This document shows positions 1 through 8,694 of a stretch of 64,000 nt of DNA, in pieces. Position numbers and translations under genes: made by a program. Position 1 is the first letter of the stretch. Each line of letters begins with the position of its first letter. The DNA comes from Sulfurimicrobium sp964552675 (GTDB taxonomy: Bacteria > Pseudomonadota > Gammaproteobacteria > Burkholderiales > Sulfuricellaceae), in NCBI GenBank assembly GCA_964552675.1, contig CAZKHJ010000002.1:62001-126000 (forward strand), read 5' to 3'. The notes beneath the pieces were generated by a model that was not told the DNA's origin, searched no databases, and saw only the letters and a list, made by a program, of their open reading frames with translations.

Positions 1-1693
1 CCTTCATCTCGGGAATGAAGGCCGTGCCGAGGAAGGGCAGCAGCACGACCGCGCCGGCGAACACCGCAGATGCAGCCGTGATGGTCTTCCTGCTGTTGGC
101 CAGCGCCCAGTTGAGCAGGCGCAGGTAGGGCTTCCTGGCCAGCGCGACCAGGCGCGTGTCATGCTCGTCCTTGCCCTTCAGCAGGTATGAGCACAGCACC
201 GGCGTGAGGGTGAGCGACAGCACCAGCGACACGAATAGCGCGATGGCGATGGTGAAGGCGAGCGGCGCGAACATCTTGCCCTCCATGCCCTGCAGGGTCA
301 TCAGCGGGAGGAACACCAGGATGATGATGGAAACGCCAAAGATCACCGGCGTGGCCACTTCCGTTGCCGCATCCAGCACCACCCGCACCCAGCTTAAGGA
401 CTGGCCCTTGTTCTCGGCCAGGCGCTGGAAGGCGTTCTCCACCACCACCACGGCGCCGTCCACGATCAGGCCGGTGGCGATGGCCAGGCCGCCCAGCGAC
501 ATCAGGTTGGCGGACAGGCCATAATGGTTCATCACCATGAAGGTGATCAGCGGCGTCAGGATCAGGCTGGCCACCACCACCAGCGACGAGCGCACGTCGC
601 CAAGGAACAGGAACAGGATGATGATCACCAGCACCACACCCTCGACCAGCACCTTCACCACGGTATCGAGCGCGGCATCCACCAGTTCGCTGCGGTCGTA
701 GTAGGGAACGATCTTGAGGCCGTCGGGCAGCATGCCCTTGGCGTTGATCTCGGCCACCCGTTCCTTGATGCGGCCGACGACTTCCTTGGCGTTACCCGCG
801 CGGATCATCATCACGATGCCGCCCACCGACTCGGTGACGCCGTTCTTCAGCAGTGCGCCATAACGCACCTCGTGGCCGATGGAAACTTCCGCCACGTCGC
901 GCACCAGCACCGGCACACCGTCCTGCTCCTTGAGCACGATGCTGCGGATATCGTCGAGATCCTTGACCAGGCCCACGCCACGGATCAGGTACTGCTCTGC
1001 ATAATACGGCAGCACACCGCCGCCGGAATTGGCATTGTTGCGCGCCAGTGCCTGGTAGACATCCTGCAGCGTGACCTTGTAGTGGCGCATGCGGTCGGGG
1101 TTGACCAGCGCCTGGTACTGCTTGACGTAGCCGCCCTGGGAGTTGATCTCGGCCACGCCGGGAATGCCGCGCAGCAGCGGGCGCACCACCCAGTCCTGGG
1201 CGATGCGGCGCTTGGTGAGCTCCTCCACCGGGAGCACCTTGTCACCATCGTCGGGCCGTTCCAGGGTGAACTGGTAGACCTCGCCCAGCCCGGTGGACAA
1301 CGGCCCCAGCGTAGGCGTCACGCCCTGCGGCATGCGCCCGCCCACCTCGATCAGGCGTTCCATCACCAGTTGGCGCGCAAAATAGACATCGGTGGCGTCG
1401 GTGAACACCAGGGTGATCAGCGACAGGCCCGGCTTGTTGAGCGAGCGCATCTCCTCCAGCCCCGGCAGGCCGGTCATGGCCATTTCCAGCGGCACGGTGA
1501 CAAAGCGTTCGACCTCCTCGGGCGAGCGGCCCTTTGCCTCGGTGGCGATCTGCACCTGGACGTTGGTGACGTCCGGGAAGGCGTCCACCGACAGCTTGCG
1601 TGTCGCGTCCAAGCCGAACGCCACCAGGCATATCGCCACCACGACCAGCACCAGGCGCTGCTTGAGCGCCGCGCGTATTAGGGGTTCCAGCAT
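1..1693 (-). CDS. czcA: Heavy-metal RND efflux permease, CzcA/CusA family (3' part beyond window)
   Basis: Inner-membrane proton-driven pump of a tripartite metal exporter. About 564 N-terminal residues are visible; the reading frame runs off the left edge without a stop, so the C-terminal half is missing. The protein starts MLEPLIRAALKQR at an ATG ending at 1693. It has the first membrane helix, a large periplasmic porter domain, then clustered helices. Helix 4 carries GLIVDGAVVVVEN, the HME-RND proton-relay signature, but the upstream Asp of the classical CzcA DFG motif is replaced (AIATG). Cation specificity therefore cannot be read directly; Zn/Co/Cd or another divalent ion is possible. 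It is third in an operon after outer-membrane and adaptor genes. Family assignment is secure, substrate is not. Confidence 0.93.
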   Translation of the reverse strand, partial: MLEPLIRAALKQRLVLVVVAICLVAFGLDATRKLSVDAFPDVTNVQVQIATEAKGRSPEEVERFVTVPLEMAMTGLPGLEEMRSLNKPGLSLITLVFTDATDVYFARQLVMERLIEVGGRMPQGVTPTLGPLSTGLGEVYQFTLERPDDGDKVLPVEELTKRRIAQDWVVRPLLRGIPGVAEINSQGGYVKQYQALVNPDRMRHYKVTLQDVYQALARNNANSGGGVLPYYAEQYLIRGVGLVKDLDDIRSIVLKEQDGVPVLVRDVAEVSIGHEVRYGALLKNGVTESVGGIVMMIRAGNAKEVVGRIKERVAEINAKGMLPDGLKIVPYYDRSELVDAALDTVVKVLVEGVVLVIIILFLFLGDVRSSLVVVASLILTPLITFMVMNHYGLSANLMSLGGLAIATGLIVDGAVVVVENAFQRLAENKGQSLSWVRVVLDAATEVATPVIFGVSIIILVFLPLMTLQGMEGKMFAPLAFTIAIALFVSLVLSLTLTPVLCSYLLKGKDEHDTRLVALARKPYLRLLNWALANSRKTITAASAVFAGAVVLLPFLGTAFIPEMK

Positions 1694-1804
1694 GTCGTTT
1701 CCGTTTCTATTTGAAAAGCGATTAAGCCAAATTCATCACCGCAGAGGCGCAAAGGCGCAGAGGGATGCGATGCGGTAAAGCTTTTAAATTGAATCAAACA
1801 GGGG

Positions 1805-2953
1805 CTACCCTTCCAGCTCCTTGCGCTTGCGTTCGTTATTGAGATGGAACGCACCCTCGGTGACGATGCGTTCGCCGCTCTTCAGTCCGCTCTGCACCGG
1901 GGCATAACCATTGTTTTCCTGCCCCAGAATGATGGAACGCAGCTGGAAACGCATATCTTCAAGCTGGACGAAGACGTGATCCTTGTTGTCTTCACGCACC
2001 ACAGCAGCAGCCGGCACCAGCAAACGGCGCTGTGGCGCCCCCTCGATCAGCATGGAAGCGAGCATTTCCGGCTTGAGCGTGCGCTCCGGATTATCGACGT
2101 CCATCCGCACCATGACAGTGCGCCTGTCCGGATTGACGGTATCGGCAACATAGATCAGCCGCCCCTCGATGCGCTTTCCATTCAGAGCCGGGATCTCTGC
2201 CTGTGCGGCTTCACCTTTTTTTACCAGCACGGCCTGCTGCTCCGGCACTTCAGCCACCAGCCAGACATGCGACAGATCGGCAACAGTAAACAGCGCGTCC
2301 GCTGGCTGCACCACTTGCCCCGGTGTCACCTTGCGTTCGATAACCACCCCATCCAGCGTTGCAGTAATCGAGGACAGGGAATGTACGGCGCGGCTTGCCG
2401 CCAGTTTATTCATGGCCCCCTCGGTCATGCCCAGCACGCCAAGCTGGTCGTGCGATGCCTGCATCTCCGCCTGGGCCTGGGCCAACTCGCTTTCCCGCCT
2501 TTGCAGTTCCGCTGCGCCGATCACGTCGGAGGCAAACAGCAGCTTGGCCCGATCGACGGCGCGGCGCTGCAATTCGGCCTGGGACAGGGCCTTGAGATAA
2601 GCCAGCTGGGCGCTGGACAGTTCGGTGCTATGAAGTGTGGCAAGCTGCTCACCACGCTGCACTGGTTGCCCGAGAGCCGCGTGTATCTGGGTCACGCGCC
2701 CGGTTACCGCAGCGCCGATCCGTGCCACACGCTGTTCATCCACTTCGATACGAGCAGGCACACGCAATGTTTCCGTGACTTCACCCTCTCCGACGGGAAT
2801 GATTTTCAAGCGCTGGAGAAAATCGGCCTGCACTGTCACCAGCGAAGGGTCGACAACGGCTGCAGCAGCAGGAGGCGTCTCCTTGCCCTTGCAGCCACTT
2901 AACAACAGGGCCAGTAATATCGAGAAAAAAATCGGGGAAAATGGGCGTTTCAT
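1805..2953 (-). CDS. czcB: RND efflux periplasmic adaptor (membrane fusion lipoprotein), CzcB/CusB family
   Basis: 382-residue adaptor that links the inner-membrane RND pump to the outer-membrane channel. The N-terminus has a lipoprotein signal ending LLLSGC (lipobox, Cys about residue 21), so it is probably lipid-anchored. A barrel-sandwich/lipoyl half (RVTQIHAALGQPVQRGEQL), an alpha-helical hairpin (about residues 110-180) and a beta-barrel segment follow in the usual order. Its ATG overlaps the TGA of the upstream TolC-type gene (ATGA). A gap of 111 bp separates its stop from the permease start. No N-terminal His-rich or Met-rich metal-binding extension is visible. Confidence 0.92.
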   Translation of the reverse strand: MKRPFSPIFFSILLALLLSGCKGKETPPAAAAVVDPSLVTVQADFLQRLKIIPVGEGEVTETLRVPARIEVDEQRVARIGAAVTGRVTQIHAALGQPVQRGEQLATLHSTELSSAQLAYLKALSQAELQRRAVDRAKLLFASDVIGAAELQRRESELAQAQAEMQASHDQLGVLGMTEGAMNKLAASRAVHSLSSITATLDGVVIERKVTPGQVVQPADALFTVADLSHVWLVAEVPEQQAVLVKKGEAAQAEIPALNGKRIEGRLIYVADTVNPDRRTVMVRMDVDNPERTLKPEMLASMLIEGAPQRRLLVPAAAVVREDNKDHVFVQLEDMRFQLRSIILGQENNGYAPVQSGLKSGERIVTEGAFHLNNERKRKELEG

Positions 2954-4215
2954 AATACTTCTCCAGCCATGGGGATAGCGCGCAGCCGCTCGATTTCGAT
3001 CAGTGCGGCCTGCAATTCATACCGGGTGTTGAGATAATCCACGCGGGTGGTGCGCAACACACGCTGGGCATCCAGATAATCAAGAATGCCGCGCTCACCG
3101 AAACGGTAGGCAGCCTCGGCCACCTTCAAGGCATTTTCCGCCTCTTTCAGCAGGCCGGACTCAAAGGTCTGAACCTGGCGTTTGGCAATCTGGTAACGGC
3201 CATAAGCCTGGTCCAGCTCCGCCAGCAGTCCAAGCCGGATCTGTCGCGCTTCTGCTTCGGCCTGGTGCACGCCGGCAACCGCCTCGCCGATGGGGCCCGC
3301 GCGGCGGTTCCACAGCGGCAGCGGCAGCGCCACGCCTGCACGCCACAGTTTCATGTCAGGATCGTGTTCAGCGCTCCATTTGAGTGTGGGTTGCGGCAGC
3401 CGGGAGGCACGTTCCTGTTCCAGCCGCGCTTGGGCGCGGCGCGTCTCTGCTTCGGCCACCTTGAGCAAGGGCTGTCGCGCCAGCAAATCATGGCGCAGTT
3501 CGTCCAGCGCCGGCAAGTCAGCCACAAGCAGCGGTTCATCGGCAAGCTCATAACCATCAGCCAGCGGCGCGCCAATCAGTGCCCGCAAGCGGCCGCGCGC
3601 CTGGGTCACACGCAACTCCGCGCCCCTGGCAACGCTTTCCACCGCCATGGCCTCGGCTTCCGCTTTCACCAGTTCATAACGCGGAGACTCGCCAACCTCG
3701 ACCTTGATTTTCACCCGGTTACGGATAAGCAGCAGCAACGCATGGTTTTCTGCGGCAAGGCGCGATTCTTCCTGGCGGCGTAGCACGTCAAAAAAAGCCT
3801 GCTTCACAGCAGCACGCTGGTTGAGTTGCGCGTCGCCCAAAGCCGCCGTGCCGGAAACGATACCGGCTTCTGCGCCTTCACGTCTTGTGGCGCGCAGGGA
3901 AGGCAATTCGAGCTGCTGGGAAATACCCAGTGATTCGTTGCGTCCGCTCATGCCGCCTGCCTGGCGCGGACGCGAAACGCCAGAGAAGAATTCCAGTTCC
4001 GGATTGGGGTAGGCCAGTGCCGTATTCAGGGCTGCCTGCGCACCCTGCTCCCGTGCTTTTGCCGCCGCGAGAACCGGGCTATGCTCGACGGTAAGGTGCA
4101 AAGCCTGTTCCAGGGTGAGCGGGGCCGCATTGCATACCGGCGACGCAATCATGGCCAGTGCCAGAAACCGGGCACGGGCTGACAGTAAAACCGGATGAAT
4201 AACAATGAATTTCAT
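2950..4215 (-). CDS. czcC: Outer-membrane efflux channel, TolC/CzcC family
   Basis: 421-residue outer-membrane factor of the metal efflux system. It has a cleavable signal peptide (ending about ASPVCNA|AP) and two OEP repeats rich in long amphipathic helices (about residues 35-215 and 230-410). The ATG at 4215 is preferred; an in-frame TTG two codons upstream is also possible. It is the first gene of the czcC-czcB-czcA operon and overlaps czcB by four bases. No metal-sensor gene (CzcRS or MerR type) lies next to the operon within this window. Confidence 0.9.
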   Translation of the reverse strand: MKFIVIHPVLLSARARFLALAMIASPVCNAAPLTLEQALHLTVEHSPVLAAAKAREQGAQAALNTALAYPNPELEFFSGVSRPRQAGGMSGRNESLGISQQLELPSLRATRREGAEAGIVSGTAALGDAQLNQRAAVKQAFFDVLRRQEESRLAAENHALLLLIRNRVKIKVEVGESPRYELVKAEAEAMAVESVARGAELRVTQARGRLRALIGAPLADGYELADEPLLVADLPALDELRHDLLARQPLLKVAEAETRRAQARLEQERASRLPQPTLKWSAEHDPDMKLWRAGVALPLPLWNRRAGPIGEAVAGVHQAEAEARQIRLGLLAELDQAYGRYQIAKRQVQTFESGLLKEAENALKVAEAAYRFGERGILDYLDAQRVLRTTRVDYLNTRYELQAALIEIERLRAIPMAGEVL

Positions 4216-4246
4216 ACGCAAATTTGCTCAAGTAAAGGGCAATACC

Positions 4247-4279
4247 TGTCCCTGCGGCTATGGTTAGCCGCCAGGGACA
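4247..4279. other. Strong stem-loop between htpX and czcC
   Basis: TGTCCCTG-CGGCTA (4247-4260) pairs with TAGCCG-(C)-CAGGGACA (4265-4279) around a TGGT loop, with one bulged base. It lies downstream of the htpX stop region and upstream of the czcC start in the transcribed minus-strand order 5' czcC side. There is no uridine tract on either strand, so it is more likely an mRNA-processing or attenuation hairpin than a classic intrinsic terminator. Confidence 0.45.
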
Positions 4280-4328
4280 TGCAGATTTCAGGATTGTTAA
4301 GGGATTAGGATGAAACCAGCTACCGGCT

Positions 4329-5210
4329 CTACTCTTGGAGAAGCTTGAGCATCATGATGCGTTCATCCAGCGGCGGGTGTGTCATGAACAGGCGTTTCAG
4401 GCCCTCGCCCATGCCACCGGCGATGCCGAAGGCCGCCATTTTCTCCGGCAGTGGCGCCGGTTCGTGCTGGGCCTTGAGCCGCTCCAGCGCGGCGATCATG
4501 GCGCGGCGGCCAGCCAGGGCCGCACCGCCGCTATCGGCGCGGAACTCGCGCTGGCGCGAGAACCACATGACGATGATCGAGGCGAGAATCCCCAGCACCA
4601 TCTCGGCAATGATCATGGTGACATAAAATGCCGGCCCCTGGCCGCGCTCGGTCTTGAACACCAGCCGGTCCACCAGATGGCCGATAACGCGGGAGAAGAA
4701 CATCACGAAGGTGTTGACCACGCCCTGGATCAGCGCCAGGGTCACCATGTCGCCGTTGGCGACATGGGAAATCTCGTGCCCCAGAACGGCCTCCGCCTCT
4801 TCCTTGGTCATCGCCTGCAACAGGCCGGTGGATACGGCCACCAGAGCACTGTTCCGGTTCATGCCGGTGGCGAAGGCATTGACCTCGGGTGAGTCGAAAA
4901 TCGCCACTTCGGGCATGCCGATACCGGCGATCTGAGCCTGACGGCGCACAGTCTCCACCAGCCACGCCTCGCCGGGAGTGGAGGGCTGCTCGATCACCTG
5001 CGCCCCGACCATGCGCTTGGCGCTCCATTTGGACATGGCGAGCGAAATGAAGGAACCGCCCATGCCCATCACGGCGGCGAAAATCAGCAGGCTGCCGAGA
5101 TTCAGCCCGGATGCGTTGAGGTAGGGCTCCACCCCGAGCAGGCGCATGGTGACTGAAAGCACCAGTACAATCGCCAGGTTGGTGGCAAGAAACAGGATAA
5201 TGCGCTTCAT
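4329..5210 (-). CDS. htpX: Membrane-integrated zinc metalloprotease HtpX
   Basis: 293-residue M48B protease of the inner membrane that degrades misfolded membrane proteins together with FtsH. Two N-terminal transmembrane helices (about 4-24 and 37-58) precede the catalytic HEISH motif (H145-E146-x-x-H149); two more hydrophobic segments follow (about 155-215). Length matches E. coli HtpX (293). The ATG has a GGAG ribosome-binding site eight bases upstream. It lies 54 bp after a Bax-inhibitor-1/YccA-like gene on the same strand. This pairing fits a membrane-protein quality-control unit, because YccA is a known FtsH modulator. Confidence 0.96.
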   Translation of the reverse strand: MKRIILFLATNLAIVLVLSVTMRLLGVEPYLNASGLNLGSLLIFAAVMGMGGSFISLAMSKWSAKRMVGAQVIEQPSTPGEAWLVETVRRQAQIAGIGMPEVAIFDSPEVNAFATGMNRNSALVAVSTGLLQAMTKEEAEAVLGHEISHVANGDMVTLALIQGVVNTFVMFFSRVIGHLVDRLVFKTERGQGPAFYVTMIIAEMVLGILASIIVMWFSRQREFRADSGGAALAGRRAMIAALERLKAQHEPAPLPEKMAAFGIAGGMGEGLKRLFMTHPPLDERIMMLKLLQE

Positions 5211-5264
5211 GATTGGTCTCCAGAGTGTTCGCTGTATTTGTGTCTATGCGATTTAACCGGGCTC

Positions 5265-5942
5265 TCAGTCATCGCCCCCCATGAAGCCAAGCAATTGCAG
5301 CAGGCTGGTGAACAGATTGAACAGGGAAACAAACAGCGTGACCGTGGCCATAATGTAGTTGGTTTCACCGCCATGGATGATATTGCTGGTTTCATACAGG
5401 ATCAGTCCGGACATCAGCAGCACGAACAGGGCCGACACCGCCAGCGAAAGGCCCGGCAATGCGAAGAAAATGGCGCCCAGCCCTGCCAGGAAGGCGACCA
5501 GGATGCCGACCATGAGGAAACCGCCCATGAAGCTGAAATCCTTGCGGGTGGTCAGGGCGTAAGCGGAAAGCCCGAGGAAGATCGCGCCGGTCAGCCCCAT
5601 TGCCGTCATCACGATCTGGCCGCCATTGGGCAGCCCGAGGTAATGGCTGACGATCGGCCCCAGGGTGTAGCCCATGAAGCCGGTGAGCGCAAAGACGAAG
5701 GCCAGTCCAAGGCCACTGTCACGGAATTTGGTGGTCAGGAACAGCAAACCGAAATAGCCCACCAGGGTAATGATGATGCCCGGATGGGGCAGTTTCATGG
5801 CTACCGCGGCCCCTGCGGTCAGGGCGCTGAACACCAGCGTCATCGACAGCAGCATGTAGGTGTTGCGGATTACCTTGTTGGTGGCAAGGGCCGCGGATGC
5901 GCCGCCGGGCAATGCCTGGTCAATCGAGTGGATCGGGTTCAT
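5265..5942 (-). CDS. Bax inhibitor-1 (YccA/YbhL) family multipass membrane protein
   Basis: 225-residue integral membrane protein with seven hydrophobic segments. The N-terminus is short and polar (MNPIHSIDQALPGG) and the C-terminus is FMGGDD. E. coli members (YccA, YbhL) interact with FtsH or affect membrane homeostasis; a calcium-leak role is proposed for other family members. The start at 5942 is chosen over an upstream in-frame start because a GAGGAG site lies eight bases before this ATG. The C-terminal acidic residues resemble the Asp pair of the pH-sensing latch in BsYetJ-type proteins (inference). It is probably co-transcribed with htpX. Confidence 0.9.
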   Translation of the reverse strand: MNPIHSIDQALPGGASAALATNKVIRNTYMLLSMTLVFSALTAGAAVAMKLPHPGIIITLVGYFGLLFLTTKFRDSGLGLAFVFALTGFMGYTLGPIVSHYLGLPNGGQIVMTAMGLTGAIFLGLSAYALTTRKDFSFMGGFLMVGILVAFLAGLGAIFFALPGLSLAVSALFVLLMSGLILYETSNIIHGGETNYIMATVTLFVSLFNLFTSLLQLLGFMGGDD

Positions 5943-6101
5943 GAGTGACTCTCCTCTAAAAATTTTGAACAATCCGGGGAAAAGCGCAGCCAAGCTGCAT
6001 TTACCACCCTTTGATACGTGGCACAGTATAGTGGTTCAATATGTTTCTATAAAGTCGAATATAATTGAAACAACATTCGAATATTACGAACTCCGCCAAG
6101 C

Positions 6102-7034
6102 ATGGGCACACTGAATTACAAACACCTTCACTACTTCTGGGCTGTGGCCAAGGCAGGCGGCGTGACTCGCGCCAGCGAACGCCTGCACCTCACACCACAG
6201 ACCATCAGCGGCCAGCTCAGCCTGTTCGAGGAAATACTGGGCGAAGCCCTGTTCAACCGCAGCGGGCGCCATTTCGAGCTGACCGAGACAGGCCGCATGG
6301 TGCTGGCCTACGCCGACGAAATTTTCTCACTTGGCCAGGAGCTGGAAGAAGTCCTGCACCACCGCCCCACCGGCCGGCCACTGCAATTCAGGGTGGGCGT
6401 CTCCGACGCGGTGCCCAAGGCGGTTGCCTATCAGCTGCTGGAACCGGCCATGCAAACCGCTCAGCCGCCGCGCATCATCTGCCGCGAAGGCAAGGTCGCC
6501 GGTCTGCTGGCGGAACTGGCCGTGCACCGCCTCGACATCGTGATCGCCGACAGCCCCATGCCACGCTCCGTGGATGTACGTGGGTTCAGCCATCTGCTGG
6601 GGGAATGCGGCCTTACTTTTTTCGCCACCGCAGAATTGGCACGGCAGCACCCCGCCCCTTTTCCGCGCTGCCTGGACGGCGCGCCCCTGCTGCTGCCAGG
6701 CGAGGATGTCGCGGTGCGCTCCCGGCTGACACGCTGGTTCAGCGATCATCACCTTCGCCCGCGCATCACCGGCGAATTTGACGACGGCGCCCTGATGGAA
6801 GCCTTCGGACATGCCGGTGCCGGGATTTTTGCCGCCCCGACAGCGATCGCCGATCAGGTAATGCGGCAGCACGGCGTGGTAAGCATCGGCGCCACCGAGG
6901 AAGTGATCGAGCAGTTCTACGCCATCTCGGTGGAGCGCAAGCTCACTCACCCCGCTGTCATCGCCATCAGCCGCGCTGCGCGGCAGGAGCTCTTCCTCAA
7001 GCGCCAATCCGGAACATCCATCACAGAAGCGTAG
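6102..7034 (+). CDS. nhaR: LysR-family regulator, NhaR-like
   Basis: 310-residue LysR-type transcription factor. The winged helix (residues about 1-62; NYKHLHYFWAVAKAGG, LTPQTISGQLSLFEE) matches NhaR better than generic LysR proteins, and an effector-binding domain follows. E. coli NhaR senses sodium and activates nhaA and osmC, but no antiporter gene is present here, so the regulon is unknown. It is divergent from the BI-1/htpX unit. The intervening 159 bp are AT-rich and hold the palindrome ATTCGAAT (6075-6082) as a possible operator. No strong ribosome-binding site precedes the ATG. Confidence 0.85.
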   Translation: MGTLNYKHLHYFWAVAKAGGVTRASERLHLTPQTISGQLSLFEEILGEALFNRSGRHFELTETGRMVLAYADEIFSLGQELEEVLHHRPTGRPLQFRVGVSDAVPKAVAYQLLEPAMQTAQPPRIICREGKVAGLLAELAVHRLDIVIADSPMPRSVDVRGFSHLLGECGLTFFATAELARQHPAPFPRCLDGAPLLLPGEDVAVRSRLTRWFSDHHLRPRITGEFDDGALMEAFGHAGAGIFAAPTAIADQVMRQHGVVSIGATEEVIEQFYAISVERKLTHPAVIAISRAARQELFLKRQSGTSITEA

Positions 7035-7056
7035 GACGCCCTCTCAATCCCGGGGC

Positions 7057-7101
7057 TTGACATTTTGTTCTAACAAGAACTAATATTGTTCTAACTAGAA
7101 C
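7057..7101 (+). promoter_or_regulatory. Sigma-70 promoter with two MarR-type palindromic operators
   Basis: TTGACA (7057-7062), 18-bp spacer, TATAAT-like TAATAT (7081-7086). Two near-identical palindromes, GTTCTAACAAGAAC (7067-7080) and GTTCTAACTAGAAC (7088-7101), are centred 21 bp apart, which is two helical turns. The first fills the spacer and the second covers the likely start site. The marR ATG is only about 25 bases downstream. This is the expected layout for autorepression by the adjacent MarR protein (inference). Confidence 0.82.
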
Positions 7102-7116
7102 ATTATTGGATGAGCC

Positions 7117-7572
7117 ATGTCTACCGCCCCCTTTCTACCCGCCCTGCGCGAGCTGGCCGAAGCCTACCAGGCCTTCGAGGCTTATTCCTCGGCACACATC
7201 CGCACCCTCGACCTCACGCCGGCGCAATTCGACATCATCGCCACGCTGGGCAATACCGCCGGGATGCCGCTCAACGAACTGGGGGCAAAAACCCTGATCA
7301 CCAAGGGCACCCTGACGGGCGTAGTGGACCGCCTGAGCGACAAGCAACTGGTGCAACGCAGCGCCTCGCCCAGTGATGGGCGCAGTCAGATCGTGCGTCT
7401 GACGCCACAGGGAGAAGCCCTGTTCGCGCGCATATTCCCGGCCCATCTGGCGCACCTGGAGCGTGCTTTCGTGGAACTCTCGCAGGATGACCTGGTCGTT
7501 ATGGAAACCGCCCTGCGCCGCCTGCGCACAGCTTTTGTTTCTGCCCGCAAGCAACTGGAGAAACAGCCATGA
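7117..7572 (+). CDS. MarR-family transcriptional regulator
   Basis: 151-residue winged-helix repressor with dimerisation helices at both ends. The recognition region is about residues 46-72 (LNELGAKTLITKGTLTGVVDRL) and the wing contains the usual D-x-R-S (SPSDGRSQ). It heads an operon with cytochrome b561 and two YceI proteins, its TGA overlapping the next ATG. No redox cysteine is present, so a small phenolic or lipophilic ligand is more likely than thiol sensing. Paired palindromes over its own promoter indicate autoregulation. Confidence 0.9.
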   Translation: MSTAPFLPALRELAEAYQAFEAYSSAHIRTLDLTPAQFDIIATLGNTAGMPLNELGAKTLITKGTLTGVVDRLSDKQLVQRSASPSDGRSQIVRLTPQGEALFARIFPAHLAHLERAFVELSQDDLVVMETALRRLRTAFVSARKQLEKQP

Positions 7573-8114
7573 ACCAGCCCGCCTCCTATACCGGCACGGC
7601 CATTTTCCTGCACTGGCTGAGTGCGTTTCTGATCTTTGCCATCTTCCCGCTCGGGGTTTACATGCACGAGTTGCCGCTGTCGCCCACGAAACTCCAGCTC
7701 TACAGCTACCACAAGTGGCTGGGCATCACCATTCTGCTGCTGGCGGCAGCACGCCTGGCATGGCGCCTGGGCCACACCCCGCCGGCCCTGCCGGCCGCCA
7801 TTCCGCCCTGGCAGCAGCGCGCCGCTCATGCCCTGCACGGCCTGCTCTACCTGCTGCTGTTTGCCATCCCCCTCAGCGGCTGGCTGATGAGCTCGGCCAA
7901 GGGTTTCCAGACCATATACCTGGGGGTGCTGCCGCTCCCCGACCTGGTCGGCAAGGACAAGGCCCTGGGCGAGTGGCTTACCGAGGTTCATGAAATTCTG
8001 AATTTCACATTGCTGGCACTGGTTGTCGCCCATGTTGGCGCCGCATTCAAACACCATTTCATCGACCGCGACGGCGTGCTGGCCCGCATGCTGCCCTTTC
8101 TCAACCGGGAGTAG
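7569..8114 (+). CDS. cybB: Cytochrome b561 family membrane di-haem protein
   Basis: 181-residue four-helix b-type cytochrome of the inner membrane. Conserved histidines sit in the helices (FLHWLSA near the N-terminus, YSYHKWLGI, HALHGLLY, VHEILNF, AHVGAAFKHHF), suited to two haems. E. coli CybB (CybB/b561) moves electrons from ubiquinol, and relatives act as superoxide:quinone oxidoreductases. Genes of this type often sit next to yceI, as here. The ATG overlaps the marR stop by four bases, so it is co-transcribed and presumably MarR-controlled. Confidence 0.92.
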   Translation: MNQPASYTGTAIFLHWLSAFLIFAIFPLGVYMHELPLSPTKLQLYSYHKWLGITILLLAAARLAWRLGHTPPALPAAIPPWQQRAAHALHGLLYLLLFAIPLSGWLMSSAKGFQTIYLGVLPLPDLVGKDKALGEWLTEVHEILNFTLLALVVAHVGAAFKHHFIDRDGVLARMLPFLNRE

Positions 8115-8119
8115 AACCC

Positions 8120-8665
8120 ATGATCCGCCTTTTCGCCATCCTCGCCCTGCTTGCTGCCGGCTTTGCCCACGGCGCCGAATTCAGCAGCGTGCAGCTCGAC
8201 AAAAGCAGCATCGCCTTTGTTTCCAGACAGATGAATGTGCCGGTCGAAGGCGCGTTCAGAAAATTTGCCGCGCAGATTCATCTCGACCCGGCCAGGCCCG
8301 AAGCCGGGCGCGCCCAGATCGACATCGATCTGGCCAGCATCGACGCCGGCAACGCGGAAGCCAACGATGAGGTCAAGGGCAAACAATGGTTCAACGTGCG
8401 CGAATTCCCCAGGGCCAGCTTTGTTTCCAGTGCAGTCAAACCGCTCGGCAACGGGCGCTTCGAAGCCAGCGGCAGGATGACCATCAAGGGCAAAACGCTG
8501 GAAACCCGCGCCGCTTTCACCCTCAAACAAGAAAAGGGCGTCCTCAGCCTGGACGGAACCTTTCCCCTCAAACGCCTCGACTACGCCATCGGCTCCGGCA
8601 TCTGGGGTGACACTTCAGTTGTCGCCGACGAAGTCCAGGTCAAGTTTCATTTTGTCTTGAAGTAG
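8120..8665 (+). CDS. YceI-like periplasmic lipid-binding protein (first copy)
   Basis: 181 residues. A Sec signal peptide (MIRLFAILALLAAGFAHG|A) is followed by a lipocalin-like YceI beta-barrel, residues about 22-181, which in the family binds isoprenoid or quinone-like lipids. Typical segments are FxxxxNVREFPRASF and the late VQVKFHFVLK strand. The start has GGGAG nine bases upstream. It is only weakly similar to the second yceI immediately downstream, so this is an old rather than recent duplication. Substrate is unknown; the cytochrome b561 neighbour suggests quinone handling (inference). Confidence 0.88.
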   Translation: MIRLFAILALLAAGFAHGAEFSSVQLDKSSIAFVSRQMNVPVEGAFRKFAAQIHLDPARPEAGRAQIDIDLASIDAGNAEANDEVKGKQWFNVREFPRASFVSSAVKPLGNGRFEASGRMTIKGKTLETRAAFTLKQEKGVLSLDGTFPLKRLDYAIGSGIWGDTSVVADEVQVKFHFVLK

Positions 8666-8694
8666 CCTCCCCCACCCTCAACAGGAGAAACACC

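Noticed and set aside
524..1681. 385-codon open frame on the plus strand
   Set aside because: It is the antisense shadow of the czcA frame: His/Gln-rich and without any recognisable domain, while the minus strand reads a clear RND permease.
1844..2902. 352-codon plus-strand open frame
   Set aside because: Antisense to the adaptor gene czcB, with shadow-type composition; no ribosome-binding site or family match.
4247..4279. Stem-loop after htpX as an intrinsic terminator
   Set aside because: Strong stem but no T run on either strand, so it is listed only as a hairpin.
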